Origin: Micromonospora sp. WMMD1082
Lineage (GTDB): Bacteria; Actinomycetota; Actinomycetes; Mycobacteriales; Micromonosporaceae
Assembly (NCBI RefSeq): GCF_029626175.1
Contig: NZ_JARUBM010000002.1
Span: 6,775,001 to 6,839,000, forward strand
Direction: 5' to 3'
Length of the DNA stretch: 64,000 nucleotides
Shown piece after piece: positions 52,715 to 64,000 of the stretch; position 1 is the first letter of the stretch; the number at the start of each line of letters is the position of its first letter. A program made the position numbers and the translations under genes. Below the pieces are notes generated by a model. The model was not told the origin of the DNA and searched no databases. It saw nothing but the letters and a program-made list of their open reading frames with translations.

Positions 52715-54118
52715 TCAGCCGTGGGCCTTGCCCCGGCCGCCGGGGCCGAGCTTCTTGCGGGGGCGTACCGAGATCTCGATCGGGCTGCCCTCGAAGCCGA
52801 ACTCCTCGCGCAGCTTGCGCTCGACGAAGCGCTGGTAGCCGGCGTCCAGCGGACCGGTGGTGAAGAGCACGAAGCGCGGCGGAGCGACCCCCGCCTGGGT
52901 GGCGAACAGGATCCGCGGTGCCCGACCGCCACGCACCGGGTGCGGGGTGGCCTGGACCAGAGCGGTGAGCCACGCGTTGAGCTGCGCGGTGGGGATACGG
53001 GTCTCCCAGCTGGCCAGGGCCCGGTGCAGGGAGGCGGCGAGCTTGTCGACCGCCCGGCCGGTCTTCGCCGACAGGTTCAGCCGGATCGCCCACGGGATGC
53101 GGCGCAGCTCCCGGTCGATCTCCTTGTCCAGGTAGTACCGGCGGTCGGCGTCGACCAGGTCCCACTTGTTGAAGGCGATCACCAGCGCCCGGCCCGCCTC
53201 GGTGACCATGGACAGGATCCGCTGGTCCTGCTCGCTGATCGGCTCACTGGAGTCGAGCAGCACCACCGCCACCTCGGCCGCCTCGATCGCCGAGGCGGTA
53301 CGCAGGCTGGCGTAGTACTCGGTGCCGCTGGCCCGACCGACCCGCTTGCGCAGGCCGGCGGTGTCCACCAGATGCCAGGTGTCGCCGCCGATCTCGACCA
53401 GGCTGTCCACCGGGTCGACGGTGGTGCCGGCGACCGGGTCGACCACCGCCCGCTCCTCGCCGGAGAAGCGGTTCAGCAGGCTGGACTTGCCGACGTTCGG
53501 CCGGCCCACCAGGGCCACCCGGCGCGGGCCGCGCGGACGGTACTCGACCACCTTCGGCGCCTCGGGCAGCGCCGCCAGGATGGCGTCGAGCAGATCGCCG
53601 GAGCCCCGCCCGTGCAGCGCCGACACCGGGTGCGGCTCGCCGAGGCCGAGCGACCAGAGCGAGGTGGCCTCGAACTCGATGTTCGTGTTGTCGGCCTTGT
53701 TGGCAACCAGGATCACCGGCTTCGCGCTGCGGCGCAGCATCTTCACCGCCGCCTCGTCGACGTCGGTGGAGCCGACCGTCGCGTCGACCACGAACAGCAC
53801 CACGTCCGCCGTGGCCACGGCGGCCTCGGCCTGCGCGGCGATCGCCGCCGCCCGGTCCTTCGCGTCCGGCTCCCAGCCGCCGGTGTCCACCACGGTGAAC
53901 GCCCGCCCTGACCACTGCGCGTCGTACGGAACCCGGTCCCGGGTCACCCCGGGCACATCCTCCACGACCGCCTGGCGACGGCCGATGATCCGGTTGACCA
54001 GGGTGGACTTGCCGACGTTGGGGCGGCCCACCACCGCCACCACCGGCTGCGGTCCGGTCGGCTCCTCGGTGTCGAGGTCCGGTTCCCGCAGTTCCACCCA
54101 ACCGTTGTCTTCGGTCAC
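52715..54118 (-). CDS. der: GTPase Der (ribosome 50S assembly)
   Basis: A protein of 467 residues with two tandem GTPase domains (P-loops [14 protein letters not shown] near 32 and [14 protein letters not shown] near 209; G4 motifs NKAD and NKWD) and the C-terminal KH-like domain. It acts in maturation of the large ribosomal subunit. Its start overlaps the cmk stop (ATGA). It is convergent with the RidA gene. Confidence 0.98.
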   Translation of the reverse strand: MTEDNGWVELREPDLDTEEPTGPQPVVAVVGRPNVGKSTLVNRIIGRRQAVVEDVPGVTRDRVPYDAQWSGRAFTVVDTGGWEPDAKDRAAAIAAQAEAAVATADVVLFVVDATVGSTDVDEAAVKMLRRSAKPVILVANKADNTNIEFEATSLWSLGLGEPHPVSALHGRGSGDLLDAILAALPEAPKVVEYRPRGPRRVALVGRPNVGKSSLLNRFSGEERAVVDPVAGTTVDPVDSLVEIGGDTWHLVDTAGLRKRVGRASGTEYYASLRTASAIEAAEVAVVLLDSSEPISEQDQRILSMVTEAGRALVIAFNKWDLVDADRRYYLDKEIDRELRRIPWAIRLNLSAKTGRAVDKLAASLHRALASWETRIPTAQLNAWLTALVQATPHPVRGGRAPRILFATQAGVAPPRFVLFTTGPLDAGYQRFVERKLREEFGFEGSPIEISVRPRKKLGPGGRGKAHG

Positions 54119-54783
54119 GCCACTGACCGCTCGGAGAGCAGCGCACGCAGGCGCCCCACGACCTCGTCGATGCCCAGCTCGGTGGTGTCCAGCACGACCG
54201 CGTCGGGTGCCTGGGCGAGCGGGTCGGCCTTGCGACTCGAGTCCAGCTGGTCGCGCCGGGCCAGGTCGGCGGCGGTGGCCGCCACGTCGGAGGCGTTCTC
54301 GGCGCTGCGGCGCGCGGCACGGGCCGCCGCCGAGGCGGTGAGGTAGACCTTCAGATCGGCGTCCGGGGCCACCACGGAACCGATGTCCCGGCCCTCGACC
54401 ACGATCCGACCCGCCTTGTTGATCATGTCGCGCTGACGGGCCACCAGCAACGCACGGACCGCCGGCACGGCGGCCACGGCGGAGACGGCGGCGGTCACCT
54501 CGGGCCCACGGATGTCGGCCTCGACGTTCACCCCGTCCGCGGTCACCGCGTACCCGACGGGGTCGGTGCCGATGCGCAGGTCGACCTCGCCGGCGACCTT
54601 GGCCACCGCCTGCGCGTCGGTCAGGTCGACGCCGGAGCGCAGCACCGCCCAGGTGATCGCCCGGTACATCGCGCCCGTGTCCAGGTAGCGGGCGCCCAGG
54701 CCGGCGGCGAGCCGCCGGGAGACGGTGGACTTACCCGAACCGGACGGCCCATCCACAGCGACCACGCATCGCCCGGCCGGCAC
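54115..54783 (-). CDS. cmk: Cytidylate kinase
   Basis: A protein of 222 residues. P-loop [15 protein letters not shown], then [32 protein letters not shown] and the LID-like [15 protein letters not shown] are all characteristic. It phosphorylates CMP/dCMP. GTG 54,783 is preferred because GGAGG lies 6 bases upstream; another GTG at 54,795 would include that site. It is the usual partner of der in actinobacteria. Confidence 0.96.
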   Translation of the reverse strand: MPAGRCVVAVDGPSGSGKSTVSRRLAAGLGARYLDTGAMYRAITWAVLRSGVDLTDAQAVAKVAGEVDLRIGTDPVGYAVTADGVNVEADIRGPEVTAAVSAVAAVPAVRALLVARQRDMINKAGRIVVEGRDIGSVVAPDADLKVYLTASAAARAARRSAENASDVAATAADLARRDQLDSSRKADPLAQAPDAVVLDTTELGIDEVVGRLRALLSERSVA

Positions 54784-54952
54784 GTTTTCCTCCACCGTTG
54801 TCCTCCTCAGCCCGTACCTCACGATCCGCACTCGGCGGCGGACGCGAGCGGTTGACCACACATGTCCCATCATGCCCGGTACCGCCGCACACGGCCGGCA
54901 CCACCGGGCCGCCAGGGAGCCTACCCCCAGCCGTACCCGCGACGGCGCGGCC

Positions 54953-55723
54953 TCAGTCGCCCACGGCCTTGAACAGGGCGGCGACCTCCGCGTTGGTCAG
55001 CCTCCGGGTGCGCCCGGCACGCAGGTCGCCCAGCCGGATCGGCCCGATGGAGGTACGCACCAGCCGGCTCACCGGGTGGCCGACCTCGCCGAGCAGCCGC
55101 CGTACGATGTGTTTGCGCCCCTCGTGCAGGGTCAGCTCCACCTGGGCGGTACGCCCCAGACTGTCCACCACCCGGAAGGCGTCGACCGTCACCGGGCCGT
55201 CCTCCAACTCCACCCCGGCCGCCAGCCGTCTGCCGAGGTTACGCGGGATCGGCCCGGACACCTCGCAGAGGTAGGTCTTCGGCACCCCGTAGGAGGGGTG
55301 CATCAGCCGGTGCGCCAGGGTGCCGTCGTTGGTGAGCAGCAGCAGGCCCTCGCTGTCCGCGTCGAGCCGCCCGACGTGGTAGACCCGCTGCTCGACCCGG
55401 TTGCCGAGGAAGTCGGCCAGCGCGGTCCGGCCCTTCTCGTCGGCCATCGTGGAGACCACCCCGCGCGGCTTGTTCATCGCCAGGTACACCAGCCGGGTGT
55501 CGGCCACCAGCCGCTCACCGTCGACGTGGATGACCGCGCCGGTCGGGTCGACCTTGTCGCCCAGCTGCGCCACCCGCCCGTCGACCGTCACCCGCCGGCG
55601 GAAGATCAGGTCTTCGCAGGCACGCCGGGAGCCGACACCGGCGGCGGCGAGCACCTTCTGCAGGCGCTCGGGGCCGGTGTAGACGGGCGCGTCCGGGGAC
55701 GGGGTGCGGTTATCGCGTGGCAT
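54953..55723 (-). CDS. rluB: 23S rRNA pseudouridine synthase, RluB type
   Basis: A protein of 256 residues with an N-terminal S4 RNA-binding domain (ERLQKVLAAAGVGSRRACED) and the RsuA/RluB catalytic domain with the Asp motif VGRLDADSEGLLLLTNDG. It isomerises a uridine of 23S rRNA. ATG 55,723 is preferred to a TTG 6 bases earlier; it overlaps the scpB end by 14 bases. Confidence 0.93.
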   Translation of the reverse strand: MPRDNRTPSPDAPVYTGPERLQKVLAAAGVGSRRACEDLIFRRRVTVDGRVAQLGDKVDPTGAVIHVDGERLVADTRLVYLAMNKPRGVVSTMADEKGRTALADFLGNRVEQRVYHVGRLDADSEGLLLLTNDGTLAHRLMHPSYGVPKTYLCEVSGPIPRNLGRRLAAGVELEDGPVTVDAFRVVDSLGRTAQVELTLHEGRKHIVRRLLGEVGHPVSRLVRTSIGPIRLGDLRAGRTRRLTNAEVAALFKAVGD

Positions 55724-56681
55724 CGGCAAGCTCTTCTACGTCGTCGGGGAGGAACGGGGCCAGCGGCGGCAGGTCGTCGAGGCTGTTGAGGCCGAGCTTC
55801 TCCAGAAACATGGTGGTCGTCCGGTACAGGTACGCCCCGCTCTCGGTCTCGGTGCCGCACTCCTCGACCAGGCCCCGGGAGACCAGGGTACGGATCACGC
55901 CGTCGCAGTTGACGCCCCGGATGGCGGAGATCCGCGACCGGGTCACCGGCTGCTTGTACGCCACCACGGCCAGGGTCTCCAGCGCGGCCTGGGTCAGCCG
56001 TACCGACTGCCCGTCCAGGACGAACCGCTCGACGTAGGTGGCGTATTCCGGGCGGGTGTACAGACGCCAGCCGCCCGCCGCCCGGCGCAGCTCGAACCCG
56101 TGCCCGGCCGCGGCATAGCCGGCGGCGATCTCGTCCAGCATCGGGCCGACCCGCTCGGCCGGCTGCTCGATCACCTGGGCCAGGATCAACTCGCTGACCG
56201 GTTCGTCGACCACCAGCAGGATCGCCTCCAGCGCGCCGCGCAACTCCGCGTCGTCGAGCACGGGCGCCGGCTCCGGCACCCCCCGCGCCCGTCCCGCCGA
56301 CCGCTTCCGTCCTCCGACTCCAGCGGCACTCTCCCCCGCCCCGTCGGTGGCTGGCTCGCCAGGGACAGCCTCGTCGGTCGCCAGCCCGTCGGAGGCCGGC
56401 CCGTCGGCGACAGCCTCGTCGGCGGCGTCGCCCTCCTGGCCCTCCGAGGACCCGCCCGGTGCGGCCACCGCATCGTCCGGTTGCCCACCCCGCTCCCCTA
56501 GCTCGGCCTCCCCACCCTCGACCGCATCGTCCGCCGGCTGCCCCGGCTCCGGGATCTTGGTACGGGACTGCCCCTCTGAGGGCACATTCGTACCAAGATC
56601 CCTGGGTTCGGGGCGTTGCCATGGAGGGATCCAGGTGGCGGCCTGGTCGGCCAGGGACTCCCGGCGGTCCTCGTTGCTCAT
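55710..56681 (-). CDS. scpB: Segregation and condensation protein ScpB
   Basis: A protein of 323 residues. The C-terminal 190 residues are the ScpB winged helices (LRGALEAILLVVDEPVSELI, LTQAALETLAVVAYKQPVTR, RTLVSRGLVEECGTE). The first 130 residues are an acidic, Ala/Glu/Gly/Asp-rich, probably disordered extension. It forms the SMC complex with ScpA and SMC in chromosome condensation. Its start overlaps the scpA stop by 4 bases. Confidence 0.96.
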   Translation of the reverse strand: MSNEDRRESLADQAATWIPPWQRPEPRDLGTNVPSEGQSRTKIPEPGQPADDAVEGGEAELGERGGQPDDAVAAPGGSSEGQEGDAADEAVADGPASDGLATDEAVPGEPATDGAGESAAGVGGRKRSAGRARGVPEPAPVLDDAELRGALEAILLVVDEPVSELILAQVIEQPAERVGPMLDEIAAGYAAAGHGFELRRAAGGWRLYTRPEYATYVERFVLDGQSVRLTQAALETLAVVAYKQPVTRSRISAIRGVNCDGVIRTLVSRGLVEECGTETESGAYLYRTTTMFLEKLGLNSLDDLPPLAPFLPDDVEELADATR

Positions 56682-57787
56682 CCGGCTCGCTCCTCCGTCG
56701 TTGCCGTACCGGCCGTGAGGTCCGGCACCGCCGTCGACTCCGGCACCGCCGTCGACTCCGGCACCGCCGTCGACTCCGGCACCGCCGTGGGGTCCGGCAT
56801 CGCCGTGGGGTCTGGGACTGCCGTCGGGTCCGGCGCTGCCGCGGGGTCGGTGGGGGTGCCGGCGTACTCGTCGATGGTCAGGGTCGGGCCGACGTCGGCG
56901 GGCCCTGTCCAGCGTACGGTGAGTTCCTCCAACGCCTGTTCCTGGACGAAGGCGACCACGCCCTGCCGGTACAGCTCCAGCAGGGCGAGGAACCGGGCGA
57001 CGACCTCCAGGGTGGCCTCGCACTCGGCGCAGAGCAGCGAGAAGCTGGCGGTGCCGGCCCGGCGGAGCCGCTCGGCGATGATCTCGGCGTGTTCCCGGAC
57101 GCTGACCCGGACCATGTGCACGTGGGCGATCGAAACCTCGGGCACCGGCTTCGGGGTCATCGCCCGGACCGCCAGCTGGAGCAGCCGCTGCGGGCCGATG
57201 CCGAGCACCAGATCGGGCAGCGCCTCGGCGTAGCGAGGTTCCAGGGTGACCGCCCGAGGGTAGCGGCGCCCGCCGACCTCCTCCAGCGCGCCGATGTGCG
57301 CCGCCGCCTCCTTGTACGCCTTGTACTGCAACAGCCGGGCGAAGAGCAGGTCCCGCGCCTCCAGCAGGGCGAGGTCCTCCGGGTCCTCCACCTCGGCGGC
57401 GGGCAGCAGTCGGGCCGCCTTCAGGTCGAGCAGGGTGGCGGCGACCAGCAGGAACTCGCTCGCCTCGTCCAGGTCCCAGCTGTCACCCATCGCCCGGATG
57501 TAGGCGATGAACTCGTCGGTCACCCGGTGCAGGGCGACCTCGGTGACGTCGAGCTTGTGCTTGCCGATCAGTTGCAGCAGCAGATCGAACGGCCCGGTGA
57601 AGTTGGCCAGCCGCACGGTGAACCGACCAGTATCCGCCGGCGCCGCACCGACCGCCGGCTCCACACCATCGGCCGGCGTCGCACCGACCACCGGCTCGGC
57701 ACCATCCGGAGGGGTCGGCACGCGTGCGTCAGCCGCCACGGGCGGTGCTTCCGCCGTGGCGGCCGGGTCGAGGGGCGGGGCGCTCAC
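56678..57787 (-). CDS. scpA: Segregation and condensation protein ScpA
   Basis: A protein of 369 residues from GTG 57,787. The core has FTGPFDLLLQLIGKHKLDVTEVAL near residue 60 and the C-terminal winged helix LEVVARFLALLELYRQGVVA. It is the kleisin bridging the SMC heads. The N-terminal 50 residues are Ala/Pro-rich. The C-terminal tail consists of six-residue repeats such as STAVPE (see the repeat entry), not part of the usual kleisin fold. Confidence 0.96.
   Translation of the reverse strand: MSAPPLDPAATAEAPPVAADARVPTPPDGAEPVVGATPADGVEPAVGAAPADTGRFTVRLANFTGPFDLLLQLIGKHKLDVTEVALHRVTDEFIAYIRAMGDSWDLDEASEFLLVAATLLDLKAARLLPAAEVEDPEDLALLEARDLLFARLLQYKAYKEAAAHIGALEEVGGRRYPRAVTLEPRYAEALPDLVLGIGPQRLLQLAVRAMTPKPVPEVSIAHVHMVRVSVREHAEIIAERLRRAGTASFSLLCAECEATLEVVARFLALLELYRQGVVAFVQEQALEELTVRWTGPADVGPTLTIDEYAGTPTDPAAAPDPTAVPDPTAMPDPTAVPESTAVPESTAVPESTAVPDLTAGTATTEERAG
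56721..56846 (-). repeat. 18-base tandem repeat in the scpA 3' end
   Basis: Seven tandem units of 18 bases, the first three identical (forward strand TCCGGCACCGCCGTCGAC). They encode the peptide repeat S/D-P/S-T-A-V/M-P-E/D at the ScpA C-terminus. In-frame units can be gained or lost by slippage without breaking the gene, so the tail length probably varies between strains. Confidence 0.9.
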
Positions 57788-57833
57788 GCCGACGACGGTA
57801 GTCCACGACCCAGACACCCGCGTCCAGCGCCTC

Positions 57834-58757
57834 CTACCGCTCCGCCTGCGCGGCAATCACCTCGCGGGCCAGCTGACGGTAGTTGCGGGCGCCGGAGGAG
57901 GCCGGGTCGAGCGTGGTGATCGGTGAGCCGGCCACGGTGGACTCGGGGAACTTCACGGTCTTGGTGATCACCGTCTGGTAGACCTTGTCGCCGAACGCCT
58001 CCACCACCCGCTGGAGCACCTGGCGGCAGTGCGTGGTGCGGCTGTCGTACATGGTGGCGAGGATGCCCTCGAGTTCCAGGTCGAAGTTGAGTCGCTCGCG
58101 GACCTTGTCGATGGTGTCCAGCAGCAGGGCGACCCCGCGCAGGCTGAAGAACTCGCACTCCAGCGGGATGAGCACACCGTGCGCGACGGTCAACGCGTTG
58201 ATGGCCAGCAGGCCGAGCGACGGCTGGCAGTCGATCAGGACGTAGTCGTACTCCTTGCGGACGCTCTTGAGCACCCGGGCCAGGGCCATCTCGCGGGCGA
58301 CCTCGTTGACCAACTGGATCTCGGCCGCCGATAGATCGATGTTGGCCGGCAGCAGGTGCAGCCCGGCCACGTCGGTCTTGATCAGCACGTCCTCGGCGGT
58401 GACGTCGTCCTGCATCAGCAGGTTGTAGACCGACAGATCCAGGTTGTGCGGGTTGACCCCCAGCCCCACGGAGAGGGCGCCCTGCGGGTCGAAGTCGACC
58501 AGCAGCACCTTGCGGCCGTACTCGGCGAGCGCGGCACCGAGGTTGATGGTCGTGGTGGTCTTGCCGACCCCGCCCTTCTGGTTGGCCATCGCGATGATCC
58601 GGGCCGGACCGTGCCGGTCGGTGGGCATCGGCTCGGGGATCGGCTTGCGCATCGTGTAGGCGGCCGGGTCGGCCGGGCCCAGGTCAGAGCCGAGGGCGTT
58701 CTGCTGTTCGCGGAGCTCCGACGTCCAGGTCTCGGCACGGTCACCGTTGCCAGCCAT
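57834..58757 (-). CDS. parA: ParA/Soj-family chromosome partitioning ATPase
   Basis: A protein of 307 residues. Deviant Walker A KGGVGKTTTTINLGAALA near residue 60, Walker A' VLLVDFDPQGALSVG, and Walker B YVLIDCQPSLGLL. It is the ParA homologue that lies with scpAB in actinobacteria; no parB is adjacent. The first 55 residues are a variable extension. It precedes scpA by 46 bases. Confidence 0.94.
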   Translation of the reverse strand: MAGNGDRAETWTSELREQQNALGSDLGPADPAAYTMRKPIPEPMPTDRHGPARIIAMANQKGGVGKTTTTINLGAALAEYGRKVLLVDFDPQGALSVGLGVNPHNLDLSVYNLLMQDDVTAEDVLIKTDVAGLHLLPANIDLSAAEIQLVNEVAREMALARVLKSVRKEYDYVLIDCQPSLGLLAINALTVAHGVLIPLECEFFSLRGVALLLDTIDKVRERLNFDLELEGILATMYDSRTTHCRQVLQRVVEAFGDKVYQTVITKTVKFPESTVAGSPITTLDPASSGARNYRQLAREVIAAQAER

Positions 58758-58974
58758 GTCCTCGTTGCCCCCTCCCGACGACCATCCGGCGTCGGAGCCG
58801 CCCGACGTCCGTCGCGGCGCCGCTGCGCACCCCGGTCCACTCGCCGCGAGGACCGCGCCGATGCCGACTGTACGCCACGGGCCAGCAGGGCGTTCGGTAC
58901 CCGCTCGGCGTGTCGGCCGCCGGCACCGGCCAGCGGCGGATCGGGTCCGCCCAGCGGGGTCGAGCACCGGCGGA

Positions 58975-59904
58975 TCAGGCGCGGGCGCGGGGGTGCGCGG
59001 TGGCGTAGACCTCGCGCAGCCGCTCGACGGTGACCAGGGTGTAGACCTGCGTGGTGGTGACCGAGGCGTGGCCGAGCAGTTCCTGCACCACCCGGACGTC
59101 GGCGCCGCCGTCGAGCAGGTGCGTGGCGTACGAGTGGCGCAGGGTGTGCGGCGACACGGCCCGTGGCCCGTCGACGGTCAGGCCGGCCCGTTCGGCGGCA
59201 CGGCGCAGGATCGTCCAGGCTCCCTGGCGGGTCAGCGGACCGCCCCGCGCGTTGAGGAAGATCGTCGGGGTGCCCCGACCGGACGCGGCCAGCCCGGGCC
59301 GGGCCCGCACCAGGTACGCGCCGAGCGCCCGCAGCGCGTACCCGCCGATCGGCACCAGGCGGATCCGCCCGCCCTTGCCGCGCAGCACCGCCGCTCCGTC
59401 GTCGAGGTCCACATCGTCCACCGCGGCGCCGACCGCCTCGGAGATGCGCGCCCCGGTGCCGTAGAGGAACTCCAGCAGGGCCCGGTCGCGCAGCGTCAAC
59501 GGCGCGGTGTCTCCGGCCGCGTCCACCGGCCCGGCGGTCTCCAGCAGCCGGATCACGTCGTCGACCGGCAGCGCGCGGGGCAGCCGCCGGGGCGGGGTGG
59601 GCGGCCGCACGTCGCGGCTCGGATCCGCGCCGACCAGGCCCTCGCGCAGCGCGAACCGGTGCAGACCGCGTACCGCGCTGGCCGCGCGGGCGGCCGAGGA
59701 GACCGCCAGCGGCGGGCGCCCGTCGGCGCCGGCGCGGAGCCGGGCCAGGTGGCGTTCGATCTCGCCGGCCGAGACGGCCGACAGGTCGGCCACCCCGGCG
59801 GCGGCCAGCGAGTCGAGATAACGGTCCAGGTCCCGGCGGTACGACGCGAGGGTGTTCGCGGCCAGTCCACGTTCGACGGTGAGGTGGTCCAGGTAGCCGC
59901 GCAC
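58975..59904 (-). CDS. xerD: Tyrosine recombinase XerD
   Basis: A protein of 309 residues from GTG. N-terminal core-binding domain ([20 protein letters not shown]) and catalytic domain with [10 protein letters not shown] (Arg), [13 protein letters not shown] (Lys), [19 protein letters not shown] (HxxR), [16 protein letters not shown] (His and Tyr nucleophile). It resolves chromosome dimers at dif with XerC. The start may lie slightly upstream. It is 74 bases downstream of ald on the same strand. Confidence 0.94.
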   Translation of the reverse strand: MRGYLDHLTVERGLAANTLASYRRDLDRYLDSLAAAGVADLSAVSAGEIERHLARLRAGADGRPPLAVSSAARAASAVRGLHRFALREGLVGADPSRDVRPPTPPRRLPRALPVDDVIRLLETAGPVDAAGDTAPLTLRDRALLEFLYGTGARISEAVGAAVDDVDLDDGAAVLRGKGGRIRLVPIGGYALRALGAYLVRARPGLAASGRGTPTIFLNARGGPLTRQGAWTILRRAAERAGLTVDGPRAVSPHTLRHSYATHLLDGGADVRVVQELLGHASVTTTQVYTLVTVERLREVYATAHPRARA

Positions 59905-59978
59905 GGCGCGACGCAGGGCCGGCGCGGGCGGCTCGCCCGCGCCGGCCCCGTCCGCGTGCGCGGTCGGCCGGTCGCCGG

Positions 59979-61094
59979 TCAGGCCAGCACCTCGGCCAGC
60001 GGCAGGGTCGGCAGGCCGTGCGCCTCGGCGACCGGGCCGTAGACGACCTGACCCGCGTGGGTGTTCAGGCCCAGCGCCAGCGCCGGGTCGCGGCGCGACG
60101 CCTCGCGCCAGCCGTGGTTGGCCAGTTCCAGCGCGTACGGGAGGGTGACGTTGGTCAGCGCGTAGGTGCTGGTGTTCGGCACCGCGCCGGGCATGTTCGC
60201 CACGCAGTAGAAGATCGAGTCGTGCACCCGGTAGACGGGATCGGCGTGCGTGGTGGGCCGCGAGTCCTCGAAGCAGCCACCCTGGTCGATGGCGATGTCG
60301 ACCAGGACGCTGCCGGGCTTCATCCGGGAGACCAGCTCGTTGGAGATCAGCTTGGGGGCCTTCGCGCCGGGCACCAGCACCGCGCCGATGACCAGGTCGG
60401 CGTCCAGCACCGCCCGCTCGATCTCGTACGCGTTGGAGGCGACGGTCTGCAGGTGACCCCGGTAAATGGCGTCGGCCTGCCGCAACCGGCCGACGTTCTT
60501 GTCCAGCAGCAGCACCTCGGACTGCAGGCCCAGGGCGATCGCGGCGGCGTTCATGCCGGAGACACCGGCGCCGATGACCACGGTCTTGGCCGCGTACACG
60601 CCGGAGACGCCACCGGGCAGCACGCCCCGGCCACCCCCGGTACGCATCAGGTAGAAGGCGCCGACCTGCGGGGCGAGCCGTCCGGCCACTTCGGACATCG
60701 GGGCGAGCAGCGGCAGCGACCGGTCCGGCAGTTCGACGGTCTCGTAGGCGATCCCGGTCACCCCGCGGTCGAGCAGCGCCCGGGTGCAGTCCTGGGAGGC
60801 GGCCAGGTGCAGGTAGGTGAAGAGCACCTGGCCCTGCCGCATCCGGTGGTACTCCTCGGCGACCGGCTCCTTGACCTTGAGCACCAGGTCCGCGGCGTCC
60901 CAGACCTCGTCGGCGGTGTCGAGGATCTTGGCGCCGGCGGCGGCGAACTCCTCGTCGCTGATGCTCGACCCGAGCCCGGCGCCGGCCTCGACGAAGACCT
61001 GGTGACCGCCCCGGGTGAACTCGTTGACGCCCGCGGGCGTGATCGCCACCCGGTACTCGTGGTTCTTGACCTCGCGTGGGATGCCGACCTTCAC
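59979..61094 (-). CDS. ald: Alanine dehydrogenase
   Basis: A protein of 371 residues from GTG 61,094, the usual family length. Visible: [20 protein letters not shown] (substrate Arg and Lys region), [30 protein letters not shown] [12 protein letters not shown], and cofactor loop [15 protein letters not shown]. It interconverts alanine with pyruvate and ammonia using NAD. It follows the actinobacterial pattern of lying between xerD and the NUDIX-pyrG genes. Confidence 0.97.
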   Translation of the reverse strand: MKVGIPREVKNHEYRVAITPAGVNEFTRGGHQVFVEAGAGLGSSISDEEFAAAGAKILDTADEVWDAADLVLKVKEPVAEEYHRMRQGQVLFTYLHLAASQDCTRALLDRGVTGIAYETVELPDRSLPLLAPMSEVAGRLAPQVGAFYLMRTGGGRGVLPGGVSGVYAAKTVVIGAGVSGMNAAAIALGLQSEVLLLDKNVGRLRQADAIYRGHLQTVASNAYEIERAVLDADLVIGAVLVPGAKAPKLISNELVSRMKPGSVLVDIAIDQGGCFEDSRPTTHADPVYRVHDSIFYCVANMPGAVPNTSTYALTNVTLPYALELANHGWREASRRDPALALGLNTHAGQVVYGPVAEAHGLPTLPLAEVLA

Positions 61095-61386
61095 GATGCA
61101 GACACCTCTCTTCGGGGAAGGGTTCTCCCCGACTGCGCGGCGCCGCGGCGGCCCCATTGCCGCCCCGGTCAACCGGTCCCGCCGGCGGCAGTCTAGGCGC
61201 GCCCGCAGGTCACCGGAGCCTGCACTGTGACACCCGGTGGCCGTTGGCGCTGACGAAGTGTCAGGTGTGGGCGCGGGTTGCGGGTGGTCGCCACCTCAGC
61301 CGTCAGGACAGTGTTTCGGTCATCATCGTCCCACTTCGGGCATGCAGGTGCGACAGCGGCCGAGTGGATCACTATTCTGTCGCCTC

Positions 61387-61644
61387 ATGACCACTCCTCC
61401 GCTTCCGCCCGCGGTTCCCCCGGGCTATTCTGACAAGAGCAAGGTCGTCGCGGGCGTCCTGCAGATCCTGCTGGGCGGCGTCGGTGCCGGCCGCTTCTAC
61501 ATGGGCCACACCAAGATCGCCGTTCTGCAGCTTGTCGTCAGTTTCTGCACCTTGGGAATCGGCGCCCTCTGGGGCCTCATCGACGGCATCCTGATCCTGG
61601 TCAACGGCGGCGTCGACGGGCAGGGCCGGCCGCTGCGCGACTGA
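61387..61644 (+). CDS. TM2-domain membrane protein
   Basis: A protein of 85 residues. A Pro-rich N-terminus is followed by the TM2 domain: helix VVAGVLQILLGGVGAGRFYM, GHTKIAVLQLVVSFCTLGI, and the charged turn before GLIDGILILVNGG. TM2 proteins are small membrane proteins of uncertain function. It is divergent from ald. Confidence 0.92.
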   Translation: MTTPPLPPAVPPGYSDKSKVVAGVLQILLGGVGAGRFYMGHTKIAVLQLVVSFCTLGIGALWGLIDGILILVNGGVDGQGRPLRD

Positions 61645-61671
61645 CGACCGACCGCGACTGACGACGGGACC

Positions 61672-61709
61672 ACGCAGGGGCCGTGCGGTGCACCGCACGG
61701 CCCCTGCGT
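61672..61709. terminator. Perfect 38-base palindrome, bidirectional terminator
   Basis: ACGCAGGGGCCGTGCGGTG is followed immediately by its exact complement, giving a 19-base-pair inverted repeat with no spacer. It lies between the convergent TM2 and NUDIX genes. The position and stability suggest termination from both sides. Confidence 0.8.
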
Positions 61710-61721
61710 CGCGTACCCCGG

Positions 61722-62327
61722 TCAGCCGGGCAGCGGTGTGTCCGCCCGGCGCAGCACCGACCAGCCGGCGTCGCGGGCGCGGGCGGCGGCCAGCAGCCCG
61801 GCCACGCACGGCGCGTTGGTGATCTCACCGGCCAGCACCATGCCGACCGCCTCGTCCAGATCGATCCGGACGATCTGCAGGTCGGCCTCCTCGTCGTGCC
61901 GGTCGTGCCGCTGCTCCGGCGGCACCTCGCCGAGATCACGGGCCAGGAAGACCCGAACCAGTTCGTCGGTGAACCCGGGCGAGGTGTGCACGTCGATCAG
62001 GACGTCGAGCCGGCCGGCGGTGAGGTCGACCTCCTCGGCCAGTTCACGGGTCGCCGTAACCGACGGGTCCTCCCCGGCCACGTCGGTCAGCCCCGCCGGC
62101 AACTCCCACAACCGCCGACCGACCGGCTGGCGGTACTGGCGGATCAGCACCACCTGGCCGGCATCGTCCAGCGCCACCACCGCCACCGCGCCGACGTGCC
62201 GGACGAGGTCGCGCGCCGCGGTCCGACCGCCGGGCATGGTCACCTCCTCGGTGACCACCTCGAAGATCCGGCCGCGGTAGCGCACCTCCCGGGAGCACAC
62301 CTCGTAGCGGTGCTCCACCGCGCTCAC
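61722..62327 (-). CDS. NUDIX hydrolase, ADP-ribose pyrophosphatase type
   Basis: A protein of 201 residues. The NUDIX box is GLTDVAGEDPSVTATRELAE followed by EVDL (G-x5-E-x7-RELxEE). The context QYRQPVGRRLWELPAGL and the downstream SPGFTDELVRVFLA are typical of ADP-ribose pyrophosphatases. It hydrolyses nucleotide sugars such as ADP-ribose. GTG 62,327 is the start; the gene lies 114 bases downstream of pyrG. Confidence 0.92.
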   Translation of the reverse strand: MSAVEHRYEVCSREVRYRGRIFEVVTEEVTMPGGRTAARDLVRHVGAVAVVALDDAGQVVLIRQYRQPVGRRLWELPAGLTDVAGEDPSVTATRELAEEVDLTAGRLDVLIDVHTSPGFTDELVRVFLARDLGEVPPEQRHDRHDEEADLQIVRIDLDEAVGMVLAGEITNAPCVAGLLAAARARDAGWSVLRRADTPLPG

Positions 62328-62335
62328 GGGAGCGT

Positions 62336-64000
<1,665 letters not shown>

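Overview
The window is high-GC actinobacterial chromosome. The conserved order parA-scpA-scpB-rluB-cmk-der, with xerD, ald, a NUDIX gene and pyrG beside it, together with GTG/TTG starts and tightly overlapping genes, points to the Micromonosporaceae (Micromonospora or a close relative). This is an inference from gene content and protein style, not a database match.

Layout. 1-6,958: regulation and small metabolism: the end of a GntR regulator with its membrane partner, an ABC exporter in one operon with a histidine kinase/response regulator pair, a cupin, a GlxA-type AraC regulator and an NAD-dependent epimerase. 7,028-20,202: catabolic cluster A, a divergon around an IclR regulator. Leftward it encodes an SsuABC/TauABC-type importer, an alpha/beta hydrolase, a NicC-like flavin hydroxylase, a thiolase with its DUF35 partner and a class III CoA-transferase. 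Rightward it encodes an aldehyde dehydrogenase, a benzoylformate-decarboxylase-like ThDP enzyme and an MFS transporter. 20,203-31,021: a mixed accessory stretch with a decayed methyltransferase, a DUF5954 protein, a large LuxR regulator, a possibly frameshifted DUF5996 gene, a flavodoxin-like protein, an amidohydrolase pair with a divergent XRE regulator, and a lone proteasome-like Ntn hydrolase.

31,083-50,329: catabolic cluster B, a genomic-island-like block. Sixteen same-strand genes (47,572 down to 31,433) under a second IclR regulator encode a dipeptide-type ABC importer interleaved with enzymes: a D-tartrate dehydratase, a tartrate/D-malate dehydrogenase, an LDH2 dehydrogenase, a FAH-fold protein, a cyclase-family hydrolase, two paralogous alpha/beta hydrolases (one lacking its nucleophile), an M29/NicX-superfamily metalloenzyme, a Gfo/Idh oxidoreductase and an MFS transporter. 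Integrase debris lies at both ends, one piece next to tRNA-Pro(GGG). The substrate cannot be read from sequence. The tartrate/malate enzymes suggest that the last steps make C4 hydroxyacids that enter as oxaloacetate or pyruvate.

50,443-64,000: a LysR/dehydrogenase/RidA module, then the conserved chromosome block (der, cmk, rluB, scpB, scpA, parA, xerD, ald, a TM2 protein, NUDIX hydrolase and the C-terminal part of pyrG, cut by the window end). The best candidates for an undescribed system are clusters A and B, two large IclR-controlled uptake-plus-degradation clusters whose enzyme combinations I do not recognise as a known pathway.
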